NCBI RefSeq assembly: GCF_035046485.1
Contig: NC_085138.1
Location: forward strand, 363,757,238 to 363,821,237
Reading direction: 5' to 3'
Length of the DNA: 64,000 bases
Origin: Aedes albopictus
Lineage: Eukaryota; Arthropoda; Insecta; Diptera; Culicidae
Shown here: positions 54,943 through 64,000 of the stretch, in pieces
Layout of the letters: every line of letters starts with the position of its first letter
Position numbering within the stretch: position 1 is the first letter of the stretch
The notes under the pieces: generated by a model
What the model was told of the DNA's origin: nothing
What the model saw: only the letters and a program-made list of their open reading frames with translations
Database searches by the model: none
Position numbers and translations under genes: made by a program

Positions 54943-55550
54943 AAACCCATGCATGCGACACATCAAATCGCAGCTTTTTTTATAACCTTATGAACGGTAG
55001 ACAGGAAAATAGTCTCAGACCATATCTTAACCAGTGGCATACCGGAACCGGTTCCGATTATCCCGCCGGAAGTGGCCAAATATAAAAGTGAACCAAACCC
55101 ATGCATGCGACACATCAAATCGCAGCTTTTTCTATAACCTGATGAACGGTAAAAAGGAAAATAGTCGCAGACTATATCGGAACCGGTTGTTGCGGAACTG
55201 GTTCCGGGTGTCCCACCGGAAATGCCCAAATATAAAAGTGAACCAATACCAAGCATGCGACACATCAAATCATCGCTATTTCTATAACCTGACCAATGGT
55301 TAACAGGAAAATGGTCTCAGACCATATCTGATCCGTTAGTATTCCGAAACCGGATCCGGGTGTCCCGCCGGAAGTGGTCAAATATAAAAGTGAACCAAAC
55401 CCATGCATGCGACACATCAATTCGCCGCTTTTTCTATAACCTGAGGAACGGTAAACAGGAAAATAATCTCAGATCATATCTGAACTGGTAGCATCCCGGA
55501 GCTGGTTCCTGGTGTCCCGCCGGAAGTGGTCTAATTTATACATGCGACAC

Positions 55551-55888
55551 ACGGTGTCAAAATTTTGATTATTATCGAACTTTCATGTACCTAGGATTTT
55601 TCTTCATAGAATGTTAGAATTTCGGCTATTATTTATAAATGCAAAATTTGAAAATATTCTATCGGGGAAAATTTGAGTTAAATGAGTTTTTTGCTATTTT
55701 CCATACTAAAAATCAATAATTACTATTTTAGTCCAAAAAACGTCCCTTACGAAATGTATGGAAAAATTTTCGCCGATGAAATATTCTCTAGTTTTCCGAT
55801 TATGAATATATAGCCCAAATACTAATTATTTTCGAAGAAAAATCCGAGGTACGTAAATGTTCGATAATAATCGAAATTTTGACACCGT
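55551..55888. mobile_element. 338-bp fold-back MITE inside the tandem repeat
   Basis: The ends ACGGTGTCAAAATTTTGATT and the inverted AATTTTGACACCGT are flanked by GCGACAC (55544-55550 and 55889-55895). Arms are about 60 bp, sharing TATTATCGAAC and GATTTTTCTTC. The exact duplication length could be 7 or 8. Confidence 0.78.
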
Positions 55889-56177
55889 GCGACACATCAA
55901 ATCGTGGCTTTTTCGATAACTTGTACGATCAGCAAGAAAATATGCTAAGCCCACATTGGAAACTACTGATAGTGTTCCGGAATCGGTTCGAGGTATCTCG
56001 CTGAAAGTGGCCGAATCATCTTTGTACTACAGATAAATTTTCCGTGTTAAATATACTCTAACTATTTGATATAAGAGCCCAAATTTACACAAAATAAACG
56101 CCATATTGAATTGTTGATCGCCAAATTTAATTTTAACACATCATCTATGATTTCTGGCTATCAATTTTGGATATCTT

Positions 56178-56378
56178 CATCACACAAATTACACTTACAC
56201 ATTACATATAGTTCAGGAGACCTCGTCAAATAGCGAACATCTTGGATTTTCAGATTATATATTTTGAATTCTGGACATGTTTTCCATACCACGTATGCCT
56301 GTATCATAAGGTTGGAAAACTCCATTAAAAAGTACTAACTAGAGTGGTGGGTCACTGTTTTCAATATGGACTCGCCAT
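56178..56378. repeat. Left copy of the 201-bp direct repeat flanking the LINE
   Basis: Matches 60889-61089 over 201 bp with one substitution (A at 56252 versus T in the partner). Its right end coincides with the LINE 3' end. It belongs to an AT-rich region of loosely repeated CTTGGATTTT and TTGAATTCTGGAC motifs that continues beyond 61090. Confidence 0.9.
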
Positions 56379-59300
56379 CAGGTATCAGTAGGTCGGCTCT
56401 AGAGGCACGTTCTCCTCCATTTGGGAAATTTGTGCCATCGCCATGAACACGAGCCTATTCATCATTTACCTGACGGAGAAGGGAAGGAAAAAGGATAGGA
56501 GATGGGAAAGGACAGGTAAGGGAATAGGATCGTCATACTCGCAAAAGCGTACCACAATGGGTTCACATAGCGTCCTGAAAAGGACACTGTAATAACGCAT
56601 AAGCGTGCCACAATGGGTTCAAACAGCGCCCTGAGAAGGGCACTGTGATATTGCATAAAGCGTAAAGAGAGCCTATAGCTCTTTACCACAGCGGGTCAAG
56701 AACAACAGAACGTCCTGAAGATTTAGGTTTCTGAAGTCAGTTTCACTTAATAAGTGTTTCCCGAGTACTCGGAAACGCAATTGCGCAAAAGCTGGACAGT
56801 TACATATTAAATGATACGAAGTTCCATAATCGGATTCACAGCTATCACATGCAAATGAATCAGCTTGCTGAATATTCGCCATATGATAACTGAGTCGGCA
56901 GTGGCCAGTCAATGCTTTGAGCAGCATGCTGCAATTCTGCTTTGACAGATTTGTTAGATACTTTGCCACCCCTAGAGATGGCTCAGTACAATACAATTTT
57001 GTTTGACGACATGACTCCAAACTATTCCAGTATTGTTTGTGCTGAGTGGCAGCCCAGGTGTCAATCTGAAGCTTCACCCAACACTTGGATACCGGAATAG
57101 CTGGCTCAGGGCCAATGAAGTCATGTGATGCTCCAGTGCGAGCTAACTCATCAGCCAATTCATTTCCAGCGATGGAAGAATGGCCAGGTACCCATACAAG
57201 GTGAACAGCGTTTGCTGAATTCAGCTCCTCAATTTGAGTTCGACAAGCGATAACTATCTTCGACCTGGAGTTGGCCGAAGCAAGTGCTTTAATAGCAGCC
57301 TGGCTATCTGAACAGAAGTATATTACTTTGCCCATCACGTGCTGCTGAAGTGCTGATTGCACTCCGCACATAAGAGCAAAGATTTCGGCCTGAAAAACGG
57401 TGCAGTGTCTGCCAAGTGAATAAGACTGATACAGCCTTAGCTCACGAGAATAAACACCAGCACCTGCTCGACCTTCTAGAAGGGAGCCATCAGTGTAACA
57501 TACGATGCCGTATGAAATACTTCTCTCCAGATAACCAGATGTCCACTCTTCCCGGGAAGGGAATTTCGTGGAAAATGTCCTATATGGAAAATTACAAGCA
57601 ATTGTAAGATCACTTGGAGCAAGGACAACTTTGTCCCAATTCACCAAAACTGGAAACAACGAGGTGTGTGTTGAACTGCGGTTCACAGGAGTTTCCTCTA
57701 GTAAACCGAGTACCCATAGACGGTAAGTGCAAGAAAGTGCTTCTTGTTTGAGATGAATGTGTAGTGGGACAACGTCAAAGAGAACTTCGAGCGCTGCCGT
57801 GGGAGTTGAAGAGAACGCTCCAGACATCGCCATTAAGCACATCCTTTGGAGATGGCCTAACTTTGATTGGACCGTTCTCACTTCGCCCTTTTGCCACCAC
57901 ACAAGACATCCATAGGCCAATATTGGCCGAACAACAGTTGTGTAGATCCATTTGATATACTTGGGTTTTAGACCCCAAGTTGTACCAAAGGTTCGCCGGC
58001 ATTGCCCGAAGGCCATACAAGCTTTCTTGATTCTGAACTCAACATGAGGTGTCCAGGAAAGCTTGGAATCAAGAATGACTCCAACGTACTTTACCTGTTC
58101 AGTCACATTGATTTCAGAATCAAAGAGACGTAAAGTTCGAACACCATTACGGTTTCGCTTTTCCGTGAAAAGTACAATAGATGTTTTACTCGGATTTACC
58201 GAGAGGCCATATTGGCGACACCAACCCTCAACTACCTGAAGAGCGTTTTGCATCAGGTCGAAAAGGGTGCTGATGCACATACCGACTAACAATGTTAGGT
58301 AGTCGTCGGCAAAACCATAAGTAGGAAAACCGCTATTATTGAGTTGCCTCAATAGCGTATCTGCTACGAGATTCCATAAAAGTGGTGATAAGACTCCCCC
58401 TTGGGGGCATCCACAAACACTCAATTTCCTAATCGCCGCTTGACGCAATGTCGAGAAGAGATGTCGGTTTTTGAGCATTTGGTGAATCCAATTGGAAATC
58501 ATTGGAGATATACCATGACCCCGTGCGGCTTCCAATATGGCATCGAAAGGCACGTTGTCAAAGGCACCCTCGATATCTAAGAAAACACCCAAGCAGGATT
58601 GCTTTTGAGCGAATGCCTTCTCGATATCGTAAACAACTTTGTGTAAAAGAGTCACAGTGGACTTTCCAGATTGGTAAGCATGTTGGTTCACATGAAGAGG
58701 CACATTGGCCAGATAAACATCACGGATGTGATGATCCACAATGCGTTCTAAGCATTTCAGAAGAAAAGAGGTCAAACTGATAGGTCTGAAGCTCTTTGCT
58801 TCTTCATACGACGCGCGACCCACTTTCGGAATAAACTTCACAGTAATATCCCGCCAGGATTTGGGAATATATCCTGTAGCAAAACTGCAAACAAGTAGTT
58901 GTTTCAAAACATGTTTGAAATGATCAAATCCCTTCTGAAGCAAAATAGGATAAATCCCATCTGCCCCAGGAGATTTGAAAGGAGCAAAGCTATTAAGTGC
59001 CCATTCAATCGATTCTAAAGTTATGATACTCCGAGCCGAAGCTAAAGAATCATAACTACAAGAAAAGACATCAGGTTCATCCGAAGATGTAATATCCACA
59101 CATCCGGGGAAGTGTGTACTGAATAAACATTCTAAAACTTCCTCATCAGAGGAAGTGAAATCACCATTTGGCAAACGAAGTTCGTTCACTTGAAAATCCT
59201 TAGATTTTGCAAGGATTTTGTTCAATCGACTGGCTTCACTCAGACTGGAAACATTTGTACAAAGGTTTTTCCAGCCGGATCGTTCAGCAGACCGAAGAGC

Positions 59301-60888
59301 TTTCTGGTAGGCCTTGCGAGCCGACCTGAAAGCTTCCGATCCAGCCGAACGTCGTCTGTTCCAACTCTTTCTACATTGTTTCCTGAGCTTCGCCAGATCG
59401 GAGTTCCACCAAGGGGTTCCTCTTGTGGTCTTCACAGACCGCAGAGGGCAGGCTTCTTCAAAAGCTTCCATGATGAAGGCCGTTGTAGTATCAACGGCAT
59501 CATCTAAATCACTTGGAGTGTCAATTGATGGTGAGTATCCATGAAATTTGGCTGCAACTAAATCGGTAAAGAGATCCCAGTTGGTTGACCGGGGATTCCT
59601 GAAACGCAAAGTTTGCGAAGTAAAATTCACATGTTCAAACAAGATGTAACGATGGTCAGATAAAGATTCTTCATCTGACACATGCCAATTGGTCAGCTCA
59701 TGACTAATTCTGCTAGAGCAAAGCGTTATGTCTAACACTTCCTCTCTACCAGATACCATGAAGGTTGGGCGGTTGCCTATGTTAAGTAATCCAAGATCTG
59801 TACTACTCAAGTATTCCATCAAACTGGAGCCCCTCAAATTGATGTCTGAGCTGCCCCAGATTATATGGTGAGCATTAGCATCACTACCAACAATTAGCGG
59901 AAGGCCTTTTGAAGTGCAGTATGCAATGACTTGCTTGAAAGCATCCGTAGGGGATGGTTCATCATGCGGTAAATAAACCGAACAATAAACGTATTTCCTG
60001 TTGAAGTTTCCAACAGATACATCTATTATGATAGCACATACATCTCTGGTAGTTAGTTCAGAGATGAGTGTAGCAACGATTGCGTTGTTGACAAGCACAC
60101 ATGCTCGAGGCATGACACGTGAGTTTGCCATTTCATTTTTACTGAAAGTAGCAAACACCGGATTCACAAGGTTTCCTAAATAGAAATTCCCCTTACGAAA
60201 GTAAGGTTCTTGGACTAACGCCACTTGGGCTGTACCATTTTGCATAAGTCTACAAAGATTGATCGTTGCTGTTCTTTTGTGCTGAAGATTGATCTGAGCT
60301 ATCCTAACCGTAGCCACTATCCAAACTAGGCAAGATTAAACTCTTAACAATCACAGCACAAAAAAGAACAGCAACAATAAAGCCAGATCGGTATCGAATT
60401 GAGTGCGCCAAAGGCGAGGATGCACAGAATACACTGTGTAAAACGCATAATGCGAAACCATATAGGTGAAAATCTAAACTAATTAATAACATCTTCATAA
60501 TCCCGCCCTTATTCAGCCTCAAGAATGAGATTGAAGAAGGGCAACTGATTGTCTCGGAGAAACACAAGGTCCACCGCGCTATTGCTCCGGTTAGCACAGT
60601 AAGGGCAAATACTGTGGAGGGTGCCCTGGTACTCCACAGGCTCCGTTTGCGGTTAGGTTTTTATTAGACCCCCCTAGCCATTCATTCCTAGGCACGGTAA
60701 GCATAAAGCCGCATAACACCATGAATTAGGGGTCACCTGATTAGTGGATTCCTACCACTGGAACAGGCGGTCCGTAGTGCTATTCTTAGCCAGTTGAACT
60801 AACCGCTACCGACACTACACAGCTATCTAGGCTGATCGGGAAAAGAAGTTGATATTGGTGATCAACTTCATACGGGCCCGAAAAGCCG
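56379..60888 (-). mobile_element. LOA-like non-LTR retrotransposon with intact main ORF
   Basis: On the minus strand: a 5' leader of 571 bp (60318-60888), a 1214-codon ORF, and a 3' UTR of about 294 bp ending CTGATACCTG without poly(A). It is flanked by a 201-bp direct repeat rather than a 10-20 bp duplication. No ORF1 is seen upstream, so either this family has a single ORF, as described for Lian-Aa1 of Aedes aegypti, or the 5' end is truncated. The clade assignment (LOA/I group) rests on the EN-RT-RNase H order. Confidence 0.87.
56673..60317 (-). CDS. LINE polyprotein: endonuclease, reverse transcriptase, RNase H
   Basis: 1214 codons without interruption, starting MATVRIAQINLQHKRTA. The endonuclease (about 1-235) has INLQHKR, the catalytic glutamate in VQEPY, GSDANAHH and the final SDHRYI. 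RT (about 440-760) contains KSPGADGIYPILLQKG, FRPISLTSFLLKCLER, FLDIEGAFDN (first Asp), GCPQGGVLSPLLWN and FADD at codons 669-672. RNase H begins at YTDGS (codon 941), with SDSQAAIKAL and VPGHSSIAGNELADELAR. The C-terminus has a cysteine-rich motif (CDSCESD...HLICNCP). All catalytic residues I can check are present, so activity is plausible. It would act at the nucleus by target-primed reverse transcription. Confidence 0.93.
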   Translation of the reverse strand: MATVRIAQINLQHKRTATINLCRLMQNGTAQVALVQEPYFRKGNFYLGNLVNPVFATFSKNEMANSRVMPRACVLVNNAIVATLISELTTRDVCAIIIDVSVGNFNRKYVYCSVYLPHDEPSPTDAFKQVIAYCTSKGLPLIVGSDANAHHIIWGSSDINLRGSSLMEYLSSTDLGLLNIGNRPTFMVSGREEVLDITLCSSRISHELTNWHVSDEESLSDHRYILFEHVNFTSQTLRFRNPRSTNWDLFTDLVAAKFHGYSPSIDTPSDLDDAVDTTTAFIMEAFEEACPLRSVKTTRGTPWWNSDLAKLRKQCRKSWNRRRSAGSEAFRSARKAYQKALRSAERSGWKNLCTNVSSLSEASRLNKILAKSKDFQVNELRLPNGDFTSSDEEVLECLFSTHFPGCVDITSSDEPDVFSCSYDSLASARSIITLESIEWALNSFAPFKSPGADGIYPILLQKGFDHFKHVLKQLLVCSFATGYIPKSWRDITVKFIPKVGRASYEEAKSFRPISLTSFLLKCLERIVDHHIRDVYLANVPLHVNQHAYQSGKSTVTLLHKVVYDIEKAFAQKQSCLGVFLDIEGAFDNVPFDAILEAARGHGISPMISNWIHQMLKNRHLFSTLRQAAIRKLSVCGCPQGGVLSPLLWNLVADTLLRQLNNSGFPTYGFADDYLTLLVGMCISTLFDLMQNALQVVEGWCRQYGLSVNPSKTSIVLFTEKRNRNGVRTLRLFDSEINVTEQVKYVGVILDSKLSWTPHVEFRIKKACMAFGQCRRTFGTTWGLKPKYIKWIYTTVVRPILAYGCLVWWQKGEVRTVQSKLGHLQRMCLMAMSGAFSSTPTAALEVLFDVVPLHIHLKQEALSCTYRLWVLGLLEETPVNRSSTHTSLFPVLVNWDKVVLAPSDLTIACNFPYRTFSTKFPSREEWTSGYLERSISYGIVCYTDGSLLEGRAGAGVYSRELRLYQSYSLGRHCTVFQAEIFALMCGVQSALQQHVMGKVIYFCSDSQAAIKALASANSRSKIVIACRTQIEELNSANAVHLVWVPGHSSIAGNELADELARTGASHDFIGPEPAIPVSKCWVKLQIDTWAATQHKQYWNSLESCRQTKLYCTEPSLGVAKYLTNLSKQNCSMLLKALTGHCRLSYHMANIQQADSFACDSCESDYGTSYHLICNCPAFAQLRFRVLGKHLLSETDFRNLNLQDVLLFLTRCGKEL

Positions 60889-61089
60889 CATCACACAAAT
60901 TACACTTACACATTACATATAGTTCAGGAGACCTCGTCAAATAGCGAACATCTTGGATTTTCTGATTATATATTTTGAATTCTGGACATGTTTTCCATAC
61001 CACGTATGCCTGTATCATAAGGTTGGAAAACTCCATTAAAAAGTACTAACTAGAGTGGTGGGTCACTGTTTTCAATATGGACTCGCCAT
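60889..61089. repeat. Right copy of the 201-bp direct repeat flanking the LINE
   Basis: Begins CATCACACAAATT directly after the LINE 5' end and runs to ACTCGCCAT at 61089. One substitution relative to 56178-56378. Confidence 0.9.
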
Positions 61090-61640
61090 AATGGCCATAG
61101 TTTTTGAACTCCGTACACCTTCCCCATACTACATGTCTTGAAGCCTGAAACTTCATAATATATTTAATACTTGGTTTCCAATCTGGGTTTTCAAATCGTC
61201 ACATTGGAGTTTATAATGACTTTGTTTCGACTCTGGACATATTTTTCATACCAAACGAACACATACTGCGTAGTTTTCGAACTCAAAACTCAATAAAACA
61301 GCCGCCATCTAGAATTTTGGTCCACCATATTGGATTTCGGACTACCATCTTGGATTTACTGGTCATTATTTCTGAGCTTTGAACATATATATCGCATATC
61401 AAATATACTCATGTTGTATAGTTTTAGAGTTCAAAACTCACAGAAGAAGCCACATCTTGAATTTTTGACAACTATTGTGATTTTTGGTTACCCACACATA
61501 TCTTGAATTTTCTGGTCACCATTTTTCGACTTGGAACATCTTCCTCATACCAACCATAACGATATTGTAAGTTTTGAAACAACACCATAAAACAGCCGCA
61601 TGAGGAAATTGTTATGACCCTATTACTTAAGATAAACTTA
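61090..61640. repeat. Loose AT-rich tandem-like repeats
   Basis: TCTTGAATTTTTGAC, CTTGGATTTACTGG, CATACCAAAC and AGTTTTCGAACTC-like phrases recur at about 100-150 bp intervals, related to the 201-bp repeat. Too degenerate to define a unit. Confidence 0.5.
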
Positions 61641-61668
61641 TGAAAAGAGCAGACAAATCGTGAAATGA

Positions 61669-61740
61669 TGCAGACTGGAATTGATCCATGAACGTCGAGA
61701 TTACTGAGCTCGTGCTCAATCCACACGGCTATCGACGCTT
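61669..61740 (-). other. tRNA-like relic
   Basis: On the minus strand TAGCCGTGTGG and CATGGATCAATTCC stand at tRNA A- and B-box spacing. Acceptor ends do not pair well. Confidence 0.4.
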
Positions 61741-63082
61741 AAGAATATCGTGTTGCTAAAGGTGTATAAAAGCCAAGCTGTGTGTCGATTCTGCGTCATA
61801 GAGCGACGCCAGGTAACCAATAAGCATTTGAATAAGCAGTACATTAGTCTTATATTTGCATTTAAACTGCTTGCTGCCCTAGCACAGCAGTTTGACAGCT
61901 TAGATACCCTTAATTAGCATTCAAAATGCAGTTCAAAAACCTTTAGCTGTTATGTAGCATTTCAAATGCACGTTTTGTTTTGGGTTTCAGGCATTAGAAA
62001 TGCCATTTTAAAGCCACGAAACTGCCTAAAAATAATGTGTTGTTGCTATGTTTGAAGCACTCAATTCGTTTTTCATATTTTTGTCGCATCGTCGCGTCTA
62101 TGCAAACTATTATCGACGTCTGTTGAAGCCACTTTATGTGATAAAGCTTGGGTAAAAGGATTACTTAAGTCGAACAAAACATGGCGTAGCGAAAATGATG
62201 ATTTTACATTTCTGTCTCCATTCCCATCTTTCTCGCTCAGCTTCGAACAAATAACTCCAAGCGAAATAATGCCACCTGAGCAGGAATGAAACCCAATCAC
62301 TACAAAGTTAAAATAGAACAAAAAAACAGCGCACTTCGCAGCTTTATTTTCAGCCTATCCTGTAGCGCACAGCAGCTCCTTTCAACACGTTCTATCCAGT
62401 GCCAGATTTAGGCTTCGGGGGGCCCGGGGCAAACTTTATAGAGTAGGCCCCCAAAAGCAAGATTTTAAAGATGTAAACCATGTATTATTTTTTTTGGCAA
62501 TGTTGTGTAATTCGTATTTTTTCTTAATTTTTACTGTTTTTTTTGTGATTGCAATATTTTACGAATACTTCAAGAGTTCAAGACTGAAAAAAGTTAGGTC
62601 TTTAGGGGGCAACTGTAGCAATTCTCGAAAACGTCGAAAACCACTGCTCCGAGATGTTTTTGGAAGCTAGGTTTCCAAAATTGATTCGAATTTCCTAAGC
62701 ATCTCCTGGAATAATTATCATATCTGTCCCATAAAAACATCTGTCCTCAACGAACTGAGGCAGATGGGTATTGAGCAGGTGTTTCCAGAATATAATCGTA
62801 TAATCAACAGAAGCATGCACAATCATTATCAAGTGATTGAATTGTTAAACTATCAATGAAATGACATTTCTCTTGATGCACAATTAATATCGTTTAATTT
62901 ACTCTGAAAAATTTAATCTTTGGTTTTGTTAAGAAACGTTTAAAATTGTTCTACAGAACTCAATGAAAACTTTCAAGAAGTTTTAGAGTAACTCGTGTAC
63001 ACCAAAATTGACAAGAAACATCTTTTTATCCAATTGATGAATATCGTATACCTCTCTGGGGAAATAATTGAATCGTTTAGTT
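61741..63082. other. AT-rich sequence, no supported gene
   Basis: A GGGGGGCCCGGGGCAA stretch at 62418-62433 resembles the terminus of known insect hAT-type repeats, but no partner end was found. No frame above 85 codons. Confidence 0.35.
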
Positions 63083-63150
63083 CAGTGGTCACCAATCTGC
63101 GGCCCGCGGGCCGCATGCGGCCCTCGGCCAGGTTTTGTGTGGCCCGCGAA
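63083..63150 (+). mobile_element. hAT-like transposon terminus
   Basis: CAGTGGTCACCAATCTGCGG, then a CCCGCGGGCCGCATGCGGCC stretch and TGTGGCCCGC, resemble the conserved ends of hAT elements found in many animals. The other end is not visible in the window, so only a fragment is annotated. Confidence 0.45.
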
Positions 63151-64000
63151 CTGATTTTGAAATGTATTAGAAAGTGGCCTACTCATAAATTCCACTAAGA
63201 AAATCGGAAATTTCACCATATTTTAAAACTTTCATGTAAATGAATATTAACTACTGGAATTTTGCCAATATCATAAAGTTTTAAGATTTTTGAAAGTTTT
63301 ACAAACTGGATAAGACTACTTTTTAAAATTTTGTTCCGAAAATATTAGAACCTGTTAAATACGGCGTGTGTCGCTTAAATAATGAGTTTAGGCTTAACTT
63401 TACAGGTTCTCTGCCATGGGTTTTGGACATGTGGCGGAACCCGTCAAAGTATTATATTAAATCTCCGAAAACAAAATTTAAATAATTCACATTTTGCTTT
63501 ATCGGCGAAATAATTCCTTGTATTCTACCAGGAAATTATTTCAAAAAAAATTATAGAATTTTTGCCTACAATTTCTCTTAGAAGTGTTGCCTAACTTTCG
63601 GAATTTAGCTAACAAATTCAGGGATTAGGCAAGATACTATTCAATCTTCATTCCCCTAGCAATACTTTTGGGAATTCTTCTTATAATATCTATTCTAAAC
63701 CGGCTCCAAAAACATGCACATATTGCTCAAAAAATAATGTCAGCAGGTTTTTCTTCAGTGGCTTCCCAAGAAATTACACAAGAAAAACTTTAAAAAATCA
63801 TCAAGGATCTCAAGTATCTCTAAGCAGCTTACCGAAAAATTTTCCTACAACCCTGGAATCCCTACAATTCATTCTGAAATTTCTCAAAAATCACGGGAAG
63901 CTCCACAGTTCCAAGATTTTTAAAATAAAGGGTTCGATATACTTTTCAGAAAATTCCTAAGCTGGCTGTAACAAATTCCATTCGCAAATTAATCAGAACT
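63151..64000. other. AT-rich sequence with degenerate AATTCC repeats at the end
   Basis: From about 63500 on, motifs such as GGAAATTATTTC, GGAATTTAGC and TTCTGAAATTTCTC return. No coding signal. Confidence 0.4.

Larger units (their letters stand above)
54690..56030. repeat. 151-bp tandem repeat, about six degenerate copies
   Basis: CCGGAAGTGG occurs near 54839, 55067, 55217, 55368 and 55520, and a weaker form near 56000. After removal of insertions the spacing is about 151 bp. Units share AACCCATGCATGCGACACATC, TTTCTATAACCTGATGAACGG and CGGAACCGGTTCCGGGTGTC. Two independent insertions lie inside it. Confidence 0.85.

Noticed and set aside
62410..62460. GGGGGGCCCGGGGCAA as a transposon end
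   Set aside because: Resembles known repeat termini but no partner end or duplication could be found.

Overview
This window looks like repeat-dense nuclear DNA from an insect, most likely a culicine mosquito of the Aedes type. It is packed with nested retrotransposons (RTE, R1, LOA-like, gypsy and BEL/Pao types), tRNA-derived SINEs and fold-back MITEs. Between them lie long tracts of degenerate repeats built on GGAATTTC-like or CCCTGGAAC-like motifs. The species is inferred from this composition and was not tested. I found no intact host protein-coding gene. The best host signal is a GC-rich island at 8.6-9.5 kb with an Inr-MTE-DPE core promoter and a downstream splice donor, which would be a 5' exon of a gene whose other exons I cannot identify.

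Layout. 0.9-7.1 kb: a 5'-truncated RTE-clade relic (+) split by two insertions, a small LTR element (1889-4793, minus) and a 1.6 kb TIR element (5031-6632). The LTR element has no genes and carries about 494 perfect CAT repeats plus a 73/79-bp minisatellite. 8.8-9.5 kb: promoter and exon candidate. 10.4-14.8 kb: a decayed gypsy-type element with very short LTRs. 15.4-17 kb: degenerate repeats. 17.5-20.4 kb: a composite TIR structure containing a palindromic MITE and a young 1.34 kb LTR element (identical 269-bp LTRs) with one unrecognised coiled-coil ORF. 22.3-25.7 kb: a full-length RTE-clade element with 12-bp target-site duplications (TSDs), its ORF interrupted by a short poly(A)-tailed insertion. 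26-32.7 kb: SINEs, degenerate repeats, an 860-bp fold-back element with 9-bp TSD and a TTCGGTAA palindrome. 35.2-39 kb: fragments of R1, I/LOA RNase H and BEL integrase, with SINE insertions.

42-49.2 kb: a structurally complete BEL/Pao element with apparently identical 669-bp LTRs, a tRNA-Tyr primer binding site and a 5-bp TSD, but with one stop codon and one frameshift in pol. 50.4-56 kb: fold-backs, SINEs and a 151-bp tandem repeat that has itself been hit twice. 56.4-60.9 kb: a LOA-like LINE with an intact 1214-codon endonuclease-RT-RNase H ORF, flanked by a 201-bp direct repeat, far longer than usual for a LINE. 61-64 kb: AT-rich sequence with a tRNA-like relic and a hAT-like terminus.

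The pieces do not form a pathway. The window is a record of successive insertions, and its most unusual items are the simple-repeat-filled LTR element, the 201-bp flanking duplication and the small LTR element with the unknown ORF.
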